In this document: positions 44,620-56,660 of the stretch, in pieces
How positions within the stretch are numbered: the first letter of the stretch is position 1
Layout of the letters: every line of letters begins with the position of its first letter
Origin: Tricholoma matsutake
Taxonomy: Eukaryota > Basidiomycota > Agaricomycetes > Agaricales > Tricholomataceae
Reading direction: 5' to 3'
Assembly: GCA_026075535.2 (NCBI GenBank)
Contig: AP026547.1
Location: 2,604,001-2,668,000 of the forward strand
DNA: 64,000 nt
The notes under the pieces: model-generated
The model's input: the letters and a program-made list of their open reading frames with translations, nothing else
Database searches by the model: none
Told to the model about the DNA's origin: nothing
Position numbers and translations under genes: made by a program

Positions 44620-47600
44620 AGGATGCATGCCAACATTGTTTCTGAAGACAATGAATGCCCTGCATGTTCCAAGTACTTCCAAACTATCCAGGGCAGGAAT
44701 GCACACCTGTCCACTGCTCGCCATTGTAAATGGTGGAAGAAAGGAAAGTTGTCAGAGTTTGGTTTATCAACCCATGATACAGAGATGCTGGAGATTGTGG
44801 ATGGTCACCCCACTGCGGGCTCTGATAAAGGTGGAAATACCCCCACATCCTGGTTTGATGATCCACCAGGAGTATTTGGGGATCTGGAGGATCAGGAGGA
44901 TCTGTTTTATTTCATTCCTGACACTGATGTTCTGATGGGAGAGCCAGGTCCAGGACCTTCCTCATCAAGGGTTTCTGGAAGTTACCGCCAACCCACATCA
45001 TCGTGCATGTTAAATGATGAGGATGATGAAAGAATTGAAGAAGTCCACCCAACTGCAGGAAAGTGTATTTGGATGGATGATTGACTTCATGAGAAGTAGA
45101 AAAGGATGTTTGGGGAGGCAGAAATTGGGGCTGGCAGCGGCAGTGATGGCGGCGACACTGTAATGGATGATAGTTCTGCCAATCCATATTATCCCTTTGC
45201 ATCAGAACTAGACTGGAGAATCATGTGGTGGGTGGTCAAAGATGGGCTGGGCCATAATGCTTTTGACAGGCTCTTGTCTATTCCAGGGTCATTTATATTT
45301 GCTTTCTCAATAAACTGTAGCTCATTTCCAATCTCAGGTAGTGGAGAAACTCGGTCTCTCCTTTAGCAATATCCATGGTCTTCACCAAATGGTAGATGCT
45401 ATCCTGGATCGTGCTGGTACCTGGAGGAGCAGAACTCTGTCTTTCAAGGATACACCTGAGGACCAGTTCATTGTGCACTATAGGGATGTTGTGGAAGCAG
45501 TCTGGAGCCTGTGGGTGTGGGGTGACTCATCATTTTCCAAAGAGTTGGTCACTGCACCATGAAAGATTTTCTCTGATCAGGGCAAGAAGAACTGTATCTT
45601 CTCTGAGATGTGGACATGTCAATGGTGGCATGCTATTCAGGTGCGTATTCGAGGAGTATGGATGCTTTCATATGTGATTAATATTAAACGGTAGAGTCTT
45701 CTACCCCCTGGCGCAACACTCTCCCTTATTATCACAGCCACCGACAAGACTGAACTGACCCAGTTTATGGGTGGAAAGTCTGCTTATCCTGTCTATCTCA
45801 CCATATGTAATCTCCCAAAATCCATCTGTTGCAAGCCTTCCCATCGTGCTTGCATATTGATCAGCTACCTGCCTGTCGACAAGATTAACTGCTCTTCAAC
45901 TCAAAATGAACTCCACGCATGTTGACAACATCTGTTTCATGAATTCATGAAAATGATTCTCTCACCACTAATCAAAGCAGGACTGGAAGGTGTTGATATG
46001 ACTACAGGGGATGGAAGAGTGTATTGCATCCACCCAGTTCTTGCTGCCTACGTGGTTGACTATCCTGAACAGTGTTTGGTGGCATGCGCTAAATATGGTA
46101 CATGTCCCAAGTGCAAGGCTGCTGTGAATGATCTTCAACATATGTGTCCTATGGAGCTGAGGACAAAGAAATGGACCTTAGAGGTGATAGATGACTCCAT
46201 GGCATCATCTCAAACCTCCTCTCAGCTTTACAGCAACTGTATGGCTATGGATGTCTCCGGCAGCCTGAATACGCCATTTTGGAAGGACCTGCCATACATG
46301 GATATCCACCATTCCATTACCCCCGATGTTCTCCATCAGCTCTATTAAGGTGTTCTCAAACACCTTATCAACTGGTGTCAGCTTGCCATGTCTCCTGAAG
46401 AGCTTGACCATTGGATCCAAATACTCTCCCCTGCATATGGGTGTTGTCATTTCAAGAATGGTATCTCCACATTGTCCCAAATCTCTGGAATGGAGAGAAA
46501 GAATATGGGGAAGATCCTGCTGGGATGCCTGGTTGGAGCGATACCAAAAAAAGGCCAACTTGCTGTCAAATCCATTCTTGATTTCATCTACCTCGCACAG
46601 TACCGAACACATGATGACATCACCTTAGGTTATATGAAGGATGCACTGGATGCATGGGAAGAGAACTGTTCCTACTTTGTAGAAGATACACATATCCGTG
46701 AGGACCTCAATATCCCCAAATTTCACTCCCTCCTTCACTATATCAACTCTATTTGGTTTCTTGGAATAACAGACAATTACAATACTGAACTTTTTGAGTG
46801 GCTTCACATCGACTTTGCAAAAATGGGTTGGCGTGCATCCAACCATCACGACAAGTTCCCCCAGATGGTTACTTGACTTTCCTGCCAGGAAAAAATCATG
46901 CAGTTTGACAACTACATCATGAACACTCTTTCCACCCCCCCCCCAACTGCATTCCTCTGAGGGAAAAAGTCCCTATCAAACTGGCCAAATATCCCAACCA
47001 AGCAGAAATGTCCCTAGCCTCTATTGAAACTTCCCATTCTGCACCAGGTTTCTCAACAAAGCTAAAAGAATACCTCAACCGCTTGCTGCCTACTAGGGCC
47101 TCTAATAAAGCATCCCATTCCTATCCGCTTCCATTCAACAAGCTGGACATCTTTCATCAATTTAAACTTCATCGGCATGGACTGCAAGATGATGATGATG
47201 AAACAAATATAGTCAAGGCCATTCCCATCTCACATGGACATCCATCAGGACGATTCAACACAGTTATCACTTTGAGAACAGATGAAGCTGAGGCTACTGG
47301 CCTCAAGGGTCTGCTTGTAACTCTTGATTTTTATGATAAGCTATTGACGCATAGTTGCAGGAACTCAAGTTGGAAGAGTGAGGGTGATCTTCAAACTTCC
47401 CACCCATTTGGACCATGGCTTGGGATCAACTGAAGCCCCCTCCTCATGGCCATGAGAGCCTCTGGCTTACATCCAGTGGTATTCAAGGCTCAAAAGCAGT
47501 CCTGATGAACACCATGGTATGTATGATGTGAAGACCACCATAGAAGGAGCTATAGTACCACTGGCAAGTATTAGGCAAACCTGCATGTTTATTCCAAGAT

Positions 47601-47738
47601 TTTCCAATCCTTTCTCTGGAGACAGGACACTGGCACTGGCAGAGGCAGGGTGGACATGGTATAATGTGCTGGACAGATGTTCTGCTTTCTGGGTTAATAA
47701 CTGGGTGGATATGTACTCATATCAGACTATTTGGTAGC
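44620..47738 (+). pseudogene. Plavaka-type transposase, degenerate
   Basis: The protein begins MHANIVSEDNECPACSKYFQ with a C2H2 finger (CPAC...HLSTARHC). Next are SWFDDPPG and the acidic N-terminal part, YPFASELDWRIMWWVVKDGLG, MVDAILDRAGTW, then TQFMGGKSAYPVYLTICNLPK, HPVLAAYVVDYPEQCLVACAKYGTCPKCK, DIHHSITPDVLHQLY, YLAQYRTHDD, FHSLLHYINSI, and NYNTELFEWLHIDFAKMGWRASNHHD. The end is VPLASIRQTCMFIPRF and YNVLDRCSAFWVNNWVD. This is the Plavaka lineage (KDZ-related) described from basidiomycetes. Stops and frameshifts are spread throughout, so it is inactive. Terminal inverted repeats were not identified. A C-run lies at about 46938-46951. Confidence 0.85.
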
Positions 47739-47749
47739 CCTACTATACA

Positions 47750-48431
47750 GTATAGACTGCTTTTTATGGACAAAAGCACCCTTAGAAGATGTGAGAGCTA
47801 CCAGGGCAACACTAGGTGCCCTGAGGGCTCCAGGGGTCTCCTCAGAGTGGAATTGTCTCCCTGGGAATTGTGCCTGGCCCTGAGTCACCCCCAGGCACAA
47901 AGTAATTTTGGCAGGTAGAAAACAAGTGATGGAGACCGAAACAGAGCTGGAGGAAGTATGATAGCTGCTAGGGCTGTGGGCAGTCATAGTTGTTGCAGAA
48001 GTGATAGGCATGGTTTGCAGCATTTAGCAGGAGTAATTGTTGAGGGTGGGTACACTGGGGTTGGCTGGGGTGCCTGTGCAGTGAACGAGGGGTGTCCCCA
48101 GCTGTAGACATCATCATTGATGACAAGGCAGTGACGTGAGGCACAGGCGTGTTTGTGGTGACATGTCTGATGGGGAGATGTGCAGGGTTGGTAACCATTG
48201 TTCTGATGTGTTTGCAGCCAAGTGAGATGGACAGGGTGGAGACAGGGTATAGGCAGGTATAAACAAGAGTATAATTGATGATAGTTCAGGGAGGGAGTGC
48301 ATTGTTCTGTGTCTGGTGTGAAAAAAAAAATGACTGTTTTGGAAATTTCAGGGTTGGTGGGGTAAAGAAAAGATGCACATCTTGAGAGAGAGTACTAGAG
48401 TGTGGATAGTAAGTTCATTACAAAAAAAAAG
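47750..48431 (-). other. Element B leader and Pro/Thr-rich ORF start
   Basis: Directly inside the right LTR the minus strand reads a leader, then a Pro/Thr-rich stretch (LPIRHVTTNTPVPHVTAL near 48110-48180). This resembles the ORF layout of element A behind its 5' LTR. A hairpin-forming GTGCCTGG...CCAGGCAC lies around 47869-47897. No full ORF survives. Confidence 0.4.
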
Positions 48432-48624
48432 TGGAAGGAAGCTGGGGCTTCCAACACTCGAGATTCAAGGGAACAGGCACATGTAAGGAACTTAGTATAT
48501 TTTGGGGGGAGGAAACTAAGATACAGTACAAGTACTTGAAGTATGGACTATATACTATCAGAATAACATGTGATAACTGTGTTACATGTGATAATGGTTT
48601 GATGATGTAAGAGGCACTCTTACA
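48432..48624 (-). repeat. Element B LTR, right copy (193 bp)
   Basis: This copy has the same length as 32939-33131. The visible differences are transitions, one of them TTGAGA versus TCGAGA (a CpG site). It is preceded on the plus side by an A9 run. Confidence 0.88.
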
Positions 48625-49447
48625 GTTCACACAAGGTATGTATAATTGAATCCTTTGATGCAAGTTGTGACAATATCATTTCTTTACTAGAATGTTGCCA
48701 GTTCAGCATCATGTCAAAGTGTTCCACCACCTATGAGTAGTACTAACTCTGAAGCAAATGAACACTGGATGAACCTCATCAGTGAGCTGCAATTGTGATG
48801 GAAATGCAGCAAGCATTCAAAGGACAGGGACACATACTGTTATTCCCAAAATGGTAGTATTTGTTATTCATTATCACATGGTAATCTCAGGTCTTGGGCA
48901 TTGGAAATTGTATGTTTACTTGAGTTTTGGGTATGATATTACTAACACTATTTTGATAGATGGAGGGAAAAGAGCAACAATTGACAGAAAGCCAGCTACA
49001 CTACATCTCCACATTGCTAGACCAGTGAGTCAGTCAACAACCACATGCCCTTCTGAACAAATTGGTCATGGTTTCCCTGCTCAGCCATTCATGCCACCAG
49101 GAATGTAGGGATATCCACCCACAATGCCCAGTTCCTTTATGCCAATGCCAATTTGGGGGTATCTGCCTATGTCAACACCCAGCATTCCTCAGCCAGGTCA
49201 ATATTTTGGCATGCCAATGCACCTAGAGCCAATAATTTGACTATGTCCAACCCAGTTGTGTTTCCAGATATTGTCAGCTGGTTTTCTTCTCTTGATCAGC
49301 ATGAACATTGTAACAAAGATGGTATTACATTTGCCCCATATGGAGGCTCAAGTCCAAGGGATTCCTTCATCTTTCTCAGCCTACATTGGATTTTATTTAG
49401 CTCAAGGATCTGCAGGAGTGGCTCAAAATAGAGGTGGGTATAGCAGT

Positions 49448-49851
49448 TATAAGGGCAACCTCAGCCTCTAGCAAAGGGAAATCCGAAGTTAAGATTATAG
49501 TACATATTACAGGGATTGGGAGGTGCACCAAGCAAAGGGAAATCCAAACAGAAAACTCTAAGGACCCCTTTGCCAGTGCCCAGTATATGTGAAAACTGCA
49601 AAAATCAAATAATAACCTAAAAATAGAAAAGGTGGAGATGAATGACATCAAACCAGGGGGTAGATGTTGGAAAGGGTACTCTGCCTCTAAATATAAAACT
49701 GTCAACATGCACAAACATGATAGAAAGGAAAATTAGTAATAAAATAAGGAAAAATCATTGAAAATGAAGAATAGAAGGAAATGAAGTGAGGAAAAATATA
49801 GGATGAATGTAAAAAATAGGAGAAACACATGGGGCACCCCCTAGTCATACA
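49448..49851 (-). repeat. Chromovirus 3' LTR
   Basis: This is a direct repeat of 56297-56660, longer by about 40 bp (an internal insertion near 49490-49530 relative to the other copy). Confidence 0.85.
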
Positions 49852-52800
49852 TCACCCCCTCTCTAAGATGCATTGCCCCGATGCATTTGAAATTGCATAT
49901 GACCAAAGTCAGTGACTTGAATGCGACACGGTGCAGCAGTGTGCCGTTGGTGGAATTCCTTGACTAACTGAGGGGCATTCACATTGGACTCCTCGACCCA
50001 TGAGTTCTCCTCATACCCATAACCCTTCCAGTGCACCAAATACTGGAGTTTTCCTTGACACAGCTGGCTGTCCAAGATCGACTCAACTTTGTACTGGGGT
50101 TCTCCCTTGATCACTGTAGGCAGTGGTGGTGGACATGAACAGCGTCCTAGGAATGGATCTGGGGGAGCTGGAAGGAGTTTGACAACATGGAAGACTGGGT
50201 GGAGTCTGGACATGGAGGCTGGGAGGCACAGACAATAGGCATGCATTCCAACACACTTGATAATGGGGAAAGGTCCCAGGAAGCAATGAGCGAGTTTCTT
50301 GGATGGACGTGTGGTGGAGATGTCACTGGAGTCAAGGTAAACTCAATCACCAACCTTGTACTGAGGGGTCAGAGAATGGCATTGATTGTAAAAGCATGCC
50401 ATGTCGTCCTTTGCCTTTGCCTCTTCCAAACTATCCCTCATGTGTTCTGTGAACTCATTCACCATCTCGATGTGTGAGGGAGTTTTGTGAGGTTCAAATC
50501 CCATGCATGGATGCCATCCAGTGTCTAAGAGGAAAGGGGTCTGTTGAGTGGAAGCATGGACATGGTTGTTGTATCCAAACTCAGCCAAGGGGAGAAGATC
50601 ATCCCAATTGTCCTGGCACTCATTGATGAAGATGTGGATGTACAGCTCCAGTTCCTGGTTGACTCACTCAGTCTGGCCGTCAGTTTGTGGGTGATAGGCA
50701 GTCAAAGCAAGGAGTTTGATCCACAGAAGTTGGTACAGCTTGTGAGTGAACTCTGCCATGAACTGAGGGCCACGGTCAGAAAGGAAAGTGCCAGGAAGTC
50801 CATGTAACTTCTACACATGGTGGAGATAAAGTTGGGCAGCCCCCAGGGCGCTGACAGTGGTGTGAGTGGGATTGAAGTGAGCATGTTTTCCCACTGAATT
50901 AACTGTGCACATCACCACATCAAACCCATTCAACTCTGGCAACTCCACCACAAAGTCAACACTGACAACATCCCAATGACTCTCTGGAACAGGAAGAGGG
51001 TGTAGCTCACCAAGGGTTTGCGATGAGGAATCTTGGTGCATAAGAAAAGGTCACAAGTACGACAATATTGACCAATGAGCTGTGACATTTGTGGCCACCA
51101 ATAATTCCATGAGGTGAGCTCCAAGGTCTTCCAGCATCCAGGATGACCAGCAATCTGTGAGTGATGGTGATGCACCGGTGAAGGTCTGGGTCATTGGGGA
51201 CATAGATGTGATACCTGAAATACAACAAGTCCTCATGTTCAGCCCACTCTGCCGCATGCAAGAAAAGAGTGGATCCCTTCCTCAGTTCCTTAACAGCTTG
51301 GGCAACAACATCCTCATGTAAACCACTATGGTTTGCCCAATGAATGTTGCATAGGATGTCCCACTCCTCGCCCTGGGGTGCAATGCCTTCCAATGCCCAG
51401 ATGGTGAACAGGTTTGGCTGCAACAACACAATGTCTTGATTGTTGTCGCCGCCATCCCCATGGTCCATGCATCAGGAGAGGGCATCGGTCTTCCCCATGC
51501 TGCAACCTGGATGGTGGTGCAAGAAGAAGTTGAATCTGGATAGATACAGGGACCAACAAGCTTGACAATGGTTCAATTTCTTGGCCATCATAAAGTACTC
51601 AAGATTCTTGTGATCCATCCAAATTTCCACCTTGTGTTGGGCACCCTCAAGGAAGTGTTGCCACTCATCGAGTGCATGCATTATCACCAACATCTCCTTG
51701 TCATGGATCTCATAGTTTTGCTCCACAGCACTAAGGCTCTTGGAATAGAATGCAACAGAATGCCACTTCTGGTCCTCTGGAGACTGCTGAGACAACACAG
51801 TGCCTGTCACAAAGTCAGAACTGTCGGCTTCTACACAAAAAGGGCACGAGTTGTCAGCAAAGGTAAGAATGGGAGTGGAAGTGACCATCTCCTTAAGCTT
51901 TTCGAATGCCTCCTGTTGTGCATTATCCCACCTCCATGCCTCCTTTCCTGTCAAGTCAAACAGTGGTCATGCATGATGTGAGAAATCCTTGATAAAACAA
52001 TGATAGAAATTGATGAAGCCCAGGAAAGACTGCACCTCTTTCTTGTTTGTGGGCATTGGCCAAGCTGTGACCCCATTCACCTTGATAGGATCCATCTCCA
52101 CCTGACCCTCTGAGATAATCAGGCCAAGGTACTTGATCTTGGTCTTCTCAAACTTGCACTTGTCCTGACAAAGGTAGAGTTTGTATTGTCAAAGTCATTG
52201 CAGGACGAGGCATGTGATGCAATGGTGCTCTTCAACCATGCAAGTAAAGATGAGGATGTCGTCAAGATAGATACAAACAACACCTTCAAGGATGAGGTTG
52301 TGGAAGATGTCATTCATCATGGTCTGAAAGGTGGCAGGACTATTAGTAAGGCCAAAGAACATGACGAGCAGTTCAAAAAGACCATGGTTGGTATGAAAGG
52401 CTGCCTTCCACTCATCTCCCTCCTTTATCCTCACATTATTGTAACCGCAATGGACATCAAGCTTGGTGAAGTATTGGGCTCCATGGAGCTGGTTCACAAG
52501 TTTGGAGATGACAGGTTAATGAGTAGTGATTCTTCACCATGATGTCGTTGAGCCTTCTGTAGTCTTGAACCGGTTGAAGTGAGCCATCCTTCTTTTTGAC
52601 AAAGAAAAAGGAAGAGGCCATGGGTGACTTCAATGGTCAAATACATCCAGAGGCCAGGTGCTCATTGATGAACTGGTCAAGCTGTCACTGTTCCTCAGGA
52701 GAGAGAGGATAGACCTTGCAGGATGAAGGGGTTGCACCGGGGGTGAGTTTGATCATGTGATCCCATGGCTTGTGCACAGGGAGAGAGTTGAACAATTCCT

Positions 52801-53865
52801 TGGAGAACATGTCCCTGAACTCATGGAGATGAGGAAGCAAGGAATCAGTAGAGGGTTTAGCTGCATTGTTTTTGTGGAAGGCCTCGGCGAGGCATTGGGA
52901 TATGCTTGATGTAGCACACACCTCATGTGCTGGATGAATTGCAGTGTAAAAAATCTGATCACCTTCCTCCACTTCCTCTGGCTCCTCCTCATTATCATCT
53001 GAGTCTGGCATCAGATCAGGAACTCCCTCTAACTCCACCTCAGGCACAGGCAGGGGTCTGGCATGATACTTCCGAGTGCATCATACTGAGGCCCTTTGTC
53101 CACGGCGTTCTTGTCTGGCTTCCATGAAACAAGTGCAACAGGGGGATGGACACCAGCTCATTGTAACCTCTCCAGTATGCCAGTTAACCTCTGGGTTGTG
53201 GTCTCGAAGCCATGGATAGCCCAAGATCACCTTCTGCTTTCCTAACTGAGTGACAGCAAAAAGGGCATGCTCACTATGATCTTTGTAACAGAGGACCAGG
53301 TGTACAACCTCTCAGATGGCACCAGCTTCATTTGGGGACCCATCCACATTATAAACAGGTATCAGATGTGAGAGTGAGTGAGTATTCAGGTGATGTTGTT
53401 GTGCAAGATGGGCATCAATGAAGAGACCAGTTGCACCAGAGTCCAGGAGTGCAGAGACACCGAGTATCTGTCCAGTGTTGGTAGCCTGTAGTTCAATTGC
53501 TAGGTTCAAGGAATGTGTAGAGGGAGTGAATGCAATGATATATTTGTGTGGTAGTTTGTGCTCCCATGATTTAAATCTGGGGTGTGGGGCAGAGGGAGAG
53601 ATAGTAAGAGTAGGTACATCTTCAGCCAACTTTGAAGGGTCAGAGAGGGGAACAGTCATGGAATTAGATTCATCCTCTGGGGATTCAACTGACAAAACTT
53701 CAAAGTGGTTATGGACAGGCAGCAAGGGCATACAATTCACTTGCTGCAAATAGAAAAATCCTGCTCCTCTACAACTTCTGATTTGATCTCCTCTGCAACC
53801 TGATCCTTTGCTTCCTCAACATCTACAAGCACCAACAGGTCCTGGAGGAGTTCATCTTGCCCCCT

Positions 53866-55158
53866 TAGTGTATATCATGGGTACAGGAATACCTGCGGTA
53901 TTCACGTGATGGTGTACACAGGTACAGGTATGGTATTCAAAAAATCAAACCTGTAGCACACCGCAACCCATTGCACAGTGTTGCAGGTTTCAATGGGTTT
54001 TGGATTCAGCTTTATTCCCACTTCCAAATGATCCAATGTTTAGCCTACATGGTAGAGTATTTGCAAAGATATGAGGGATTTTGTGGGCCAAAAGTTGTTT
54101 TGCTCTATCTCAATAATTAGTTATTTATTCCCCTTGCAAATTGGTACTCTACATTGCATATAGTATATCTACACTCTTCCTAAAGAATTAGTTGAATAAC
54201 CCAACCGTTCCTTTTTTGTATGCACCCCTTCCTCCTAGTTTACCTAAGAAACCTATCCCACAATATTTCCACAATTCCTCAATGGATCCTTTTGCAAATT
54301 TGTATTTTACATTACATATAGTATATATACATTCTCCCCAAAGCATTAGTTGAACGATGTAACCGTTCTTTTTTGGTATGCACCCCTTCCTCCTAGTTTA
54401 CCTAAGAAACCCATCCCACCATATTTCCACAATGCCTCAACGGATCCTTTTGCAAACTTGTATTTTACATTATATATAGTATACATGCACCCTCCTTTAA
54501 GCATTAGTTGAACGACTTAACCATTCTTTTTTGGTATGCACCCCTTTCTTCTAGTTTACCTAAAAACCTTGTCCCACTATATTTCCACAATGCCTCAACG
54601 GATCCTTTCAAAAATTTGTATTCTACATTATATATAGTATATATACACACTCCCCTAAGTATTAGGTAAATTACCTAATCATTCTTTTTTGGTATGCACA
54701 TCTTCCTCCTAGTTTACCCAAAAAGCTCATTTACTGTATTTCAATGTGAGCAGTGTGAGTCAGGGATCTACTGGGCTTGAACACCCCCTGAAATCAAAGC
54801 AGTATGTAAATGGATGCATGTAGAGGTGGGGAGTGATGGAGGAAGAGCTATGCACCAGAGACCAGGTTGAACCAAGTAGTCCCAAAAAGGCAATAAACCA
54901 AATTCCCCTTCACAATGGTGCAAAAAACTTTGTATAACACTTGTATTGTATTACTCTATACTTAAACTGCCAATTACACACTATAGAACTTGAAAAATGG
55001 CAGGTAGTTACTGTGGTGAATCAGACCTGTGGTGTTCTCAAAATAATCATGGTAAAAAACCAGCACCATGGTTGCAGTGTTCAAACGGGTGCAGTTTTGA
55101 CAGGTACAGGTGCAGTATGGGAAAATCTTACCCGCGGTGTGACCCATGTTACACCCTA
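53866..55158. mobile_element. hAT-type non-autonomous element (1293 bp) in the chromovirus
   Basis: A perfect 8-bp duplication, TGCCCCCT, lies at 53858-53865 and 55159-55166. The ends are TAGTGTATATCATGGGT (left) and TAGGGTGTAACATGGGT (right, read inward), the same family as 38959-40780. The inside carries four tandem 158-bp units. There is no transposase. Confidence 0.9.
54128..54755. repeat. Tandem repeat, four units of 158 bp
   Basis: Equivalent points (TGCAAATTTGTA-like) fall at 54135, 54293, 54451 and about 54609, a period of 158 bp each time. Each unit contains ACATTACATATAGTATATATACA, TTAGTTGAACGA, TTCTTTTTTGGTATGCACCCC and CCTCCTAGTTTACCTAAGAAACC-like parts. The last unit is incomplete. 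The array lies wholly inside the hAT-type element. Confidence 0.9.
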
Positions 55159-56296
55159 TGCCCCCTCAGGGGTGAGCATGCAAATATCCTGACAATGGGG
55201 ACACACTCTAGCCATGTGTCCAGTTTCCCCACAGTGGTAGCAGAGATCCAACCTATGTGCACGGCTACAGGCTGCATCAACATCCATTGGTACTGGGACA
55301 TTGATGGCTGGTGTGGGAGTCTGTTGGACAGGAATGGGGTTACGTTGGGGGAGGGTTCAATTGAAGGTGTAGGGCGCATGAGTGGTAGTTGGAGCATGGA
55401 ATGCAGCATTAAATGCTGCATTTGTGAGTCGGTTCTGATCACAGAGTGAAGCAGCTTCATACCAAGCATAGATATCATCATCTGCTGGGTGCCCTTCCAA
55501 CATCTGTGCAATCCGGTCCTGAATCTCCTGGTTGAGGCCCCATCAGAACTTCACCACCACTGGTAGCCCACTTCCATATCCTGCCATGTCCACCAAGTCC
55601 TTAAACTTGTTGATATAATTGTCCATGGATCATGGTAAGAGGATGACTCAAGCCATGTCACTGCTCAGTGGCACTTGTTGAGGGGACAAAAGTGGCATAC
55701 AAACTCTGCTCAAAAGTCACCCCAGGTGGAGAAAGGTAGAGAACCAAGCTCTTTAGTTTGGCGCAGAATATGGTCCATGTAGAGATAGGTGCATTCAGAT
55801 TTCATGTATGTGAAGGCCCAATAAATTTTTGCAGCATTGTTGATAAATTGATGCAACTGGAGACTGATGTACAACTCACAGGAATTAAGGAATGCATGCC
55901 CCTGCGCTTGCGCGCCATTAAATTGGCAGGGGGGGGACAGTTTGATCTGGGCACGTTAGGCAGCACATCACTATTGGGCACGCTTGGAGTCGCAATGGGG
56001 GGAATATTGGTTGTGGAGTTAGTCTGAAGGGTTCTGACAAAGTTTTTGATTGTATATTTAAGTGAATCAATTTGCATGCATATTCTGGTAATGTCACTTT
56101 CAAGCACATCGAGGCGCTCTGATGCGTCCATGGTGCTAGGGGGCATGTTAAGTGAAAATGGCAGCGCACTGAAGGCAGGACTGTCGGGAACAGTGTGTAG
56201 GGAGTCTATGGAGCTTTGGGAAGTGCTGTCCACTCCATACCTGCCTATCTTGGGCAGCGCATTCACAATTTCGGGCCTTAGGAGAGAGTTTTCTAC

Positions 56297-56660
56297 TATA
56301 AGGGCAACCTCAGCCTCTAGCAAAGGGAAATCCAAAGAGAAAAGTCTAAGGACCCCTTTGCCAGTGCCCAGTATATGTGAAAACTGCAAAAATCAAATAA
56401 TAACCTAAAAATAGAAAAGGCAGAGATAGGCAGATCAAGGCTGCCGAATGGCATCATACCAAGAAGTAGATGTTGGAAAGGGTACTCTGCCTCCAAATAT
56501 AAAACTGTCAACATGCACAAATGTGATAGAAAGGAAAATTAGTAATAAAATAAGGAAAAATCACAGAAAATGAAGAATAGAAGGAAATGAAGTGAGGAAA
56601 AATATAGGACAAATGTAAAAAATAGGAGAAACACATGGGGCACCCCCTAGTCCCCTTACA
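56297..56660 (-). repeat. Chromovirus 5' LTR
   Basis: This copy starts TGTAAGGGGACTAGGGGG (minus sense). The gag frame is open from inside this LTR. Confidence 0.85.

Larger units (their letters stand above)
32939..48624 (-). mobile_element. Element B: 15.7-kb LTR-flanked element with host-like cargo, no pol
   Basis: Direct repeats of 193 bp (32939-33131 and 48432-48624) differ at only a few sites and are bounded by the 5-bp duplication GTTCA (32934-32938, 48625-48629). Both are inserted in the Myb/SANT-like gene. Read on the minus strand, a purine-rich tract (GGAGTATGAGAGAG) precedes the distal LTR. Inside I find no reverse transcriptase, protease or integrase. Contents from left are Pro/Thr-rich ORF remnants related to element A, a dual-specificity phosphatase fragment, a DUF6532-like gene, a TET/JBP-like oxygenase gene (with an hAT insertion), a Plavaka transposase and more Pro-rich ORF. 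The transposase block may be a later nested insertion whose ends I could not define. No primer-binding site was recognised. Confidence 0.75.
49863..56389 (-). pseudogene. Chromovirus gag-pol polyprotein, decayed
   Basis: Gag (about 56390-55170) ends with a CCHC knuckle region (LCYHCG, then CVPIVRIF in shifted frames). The protease has ALLDSGATGLFID (about 53430). Reverse transcriptase (about 52680-52195) has [20 protein letters not shown] and [10 protein letters not shown]. RNase H (about 51954-51472) has FCVEADSSDF and YEIHDKEML. Integrase (about 51200-50810) has the HH-CC part (GHPGCWKTLE, YCRTCDLFLC) and DVVSVDFVVELP. The chromodomain (about 50110-49940) reads KVESILDSQLCQGKLQYLVHWKGYGYEENSW. 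Frameshifts and stops lie in all parts, and the 53866-55158 insertion separates gag from protease. Confidence 0.88.
49448..56660 (-). mobile_element. Ty3/gypsy chromovirus, 7.2 kb, degenerate
   Basis: LTRs at 49448-49851 and 56297-56660 are flanked by GCAGT (49443-49447, 56661-56665). In minus-strand sense the LTR starts TGTAAGGG/TGTATGAC and ends CCCTTATA. A purine tract (GAGAGGGGGTGA) precedes the distal LTR. Gag, protease, reverse transcriptase, RNase H, integrase and a C-terminal chromodomain follow in order. The element is inserted in the C-terminal domain of the Myb/SANT-like gene and is itself hit by an hAT-type element at 53866-55158. Many stops are present. Confidence 0.9.

Noticed and set aside
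54128..54755. CRISPR-like array
   Set aside because: The units are contiguous 158-bp copies without spacers, in a eukaryotic transposable element.
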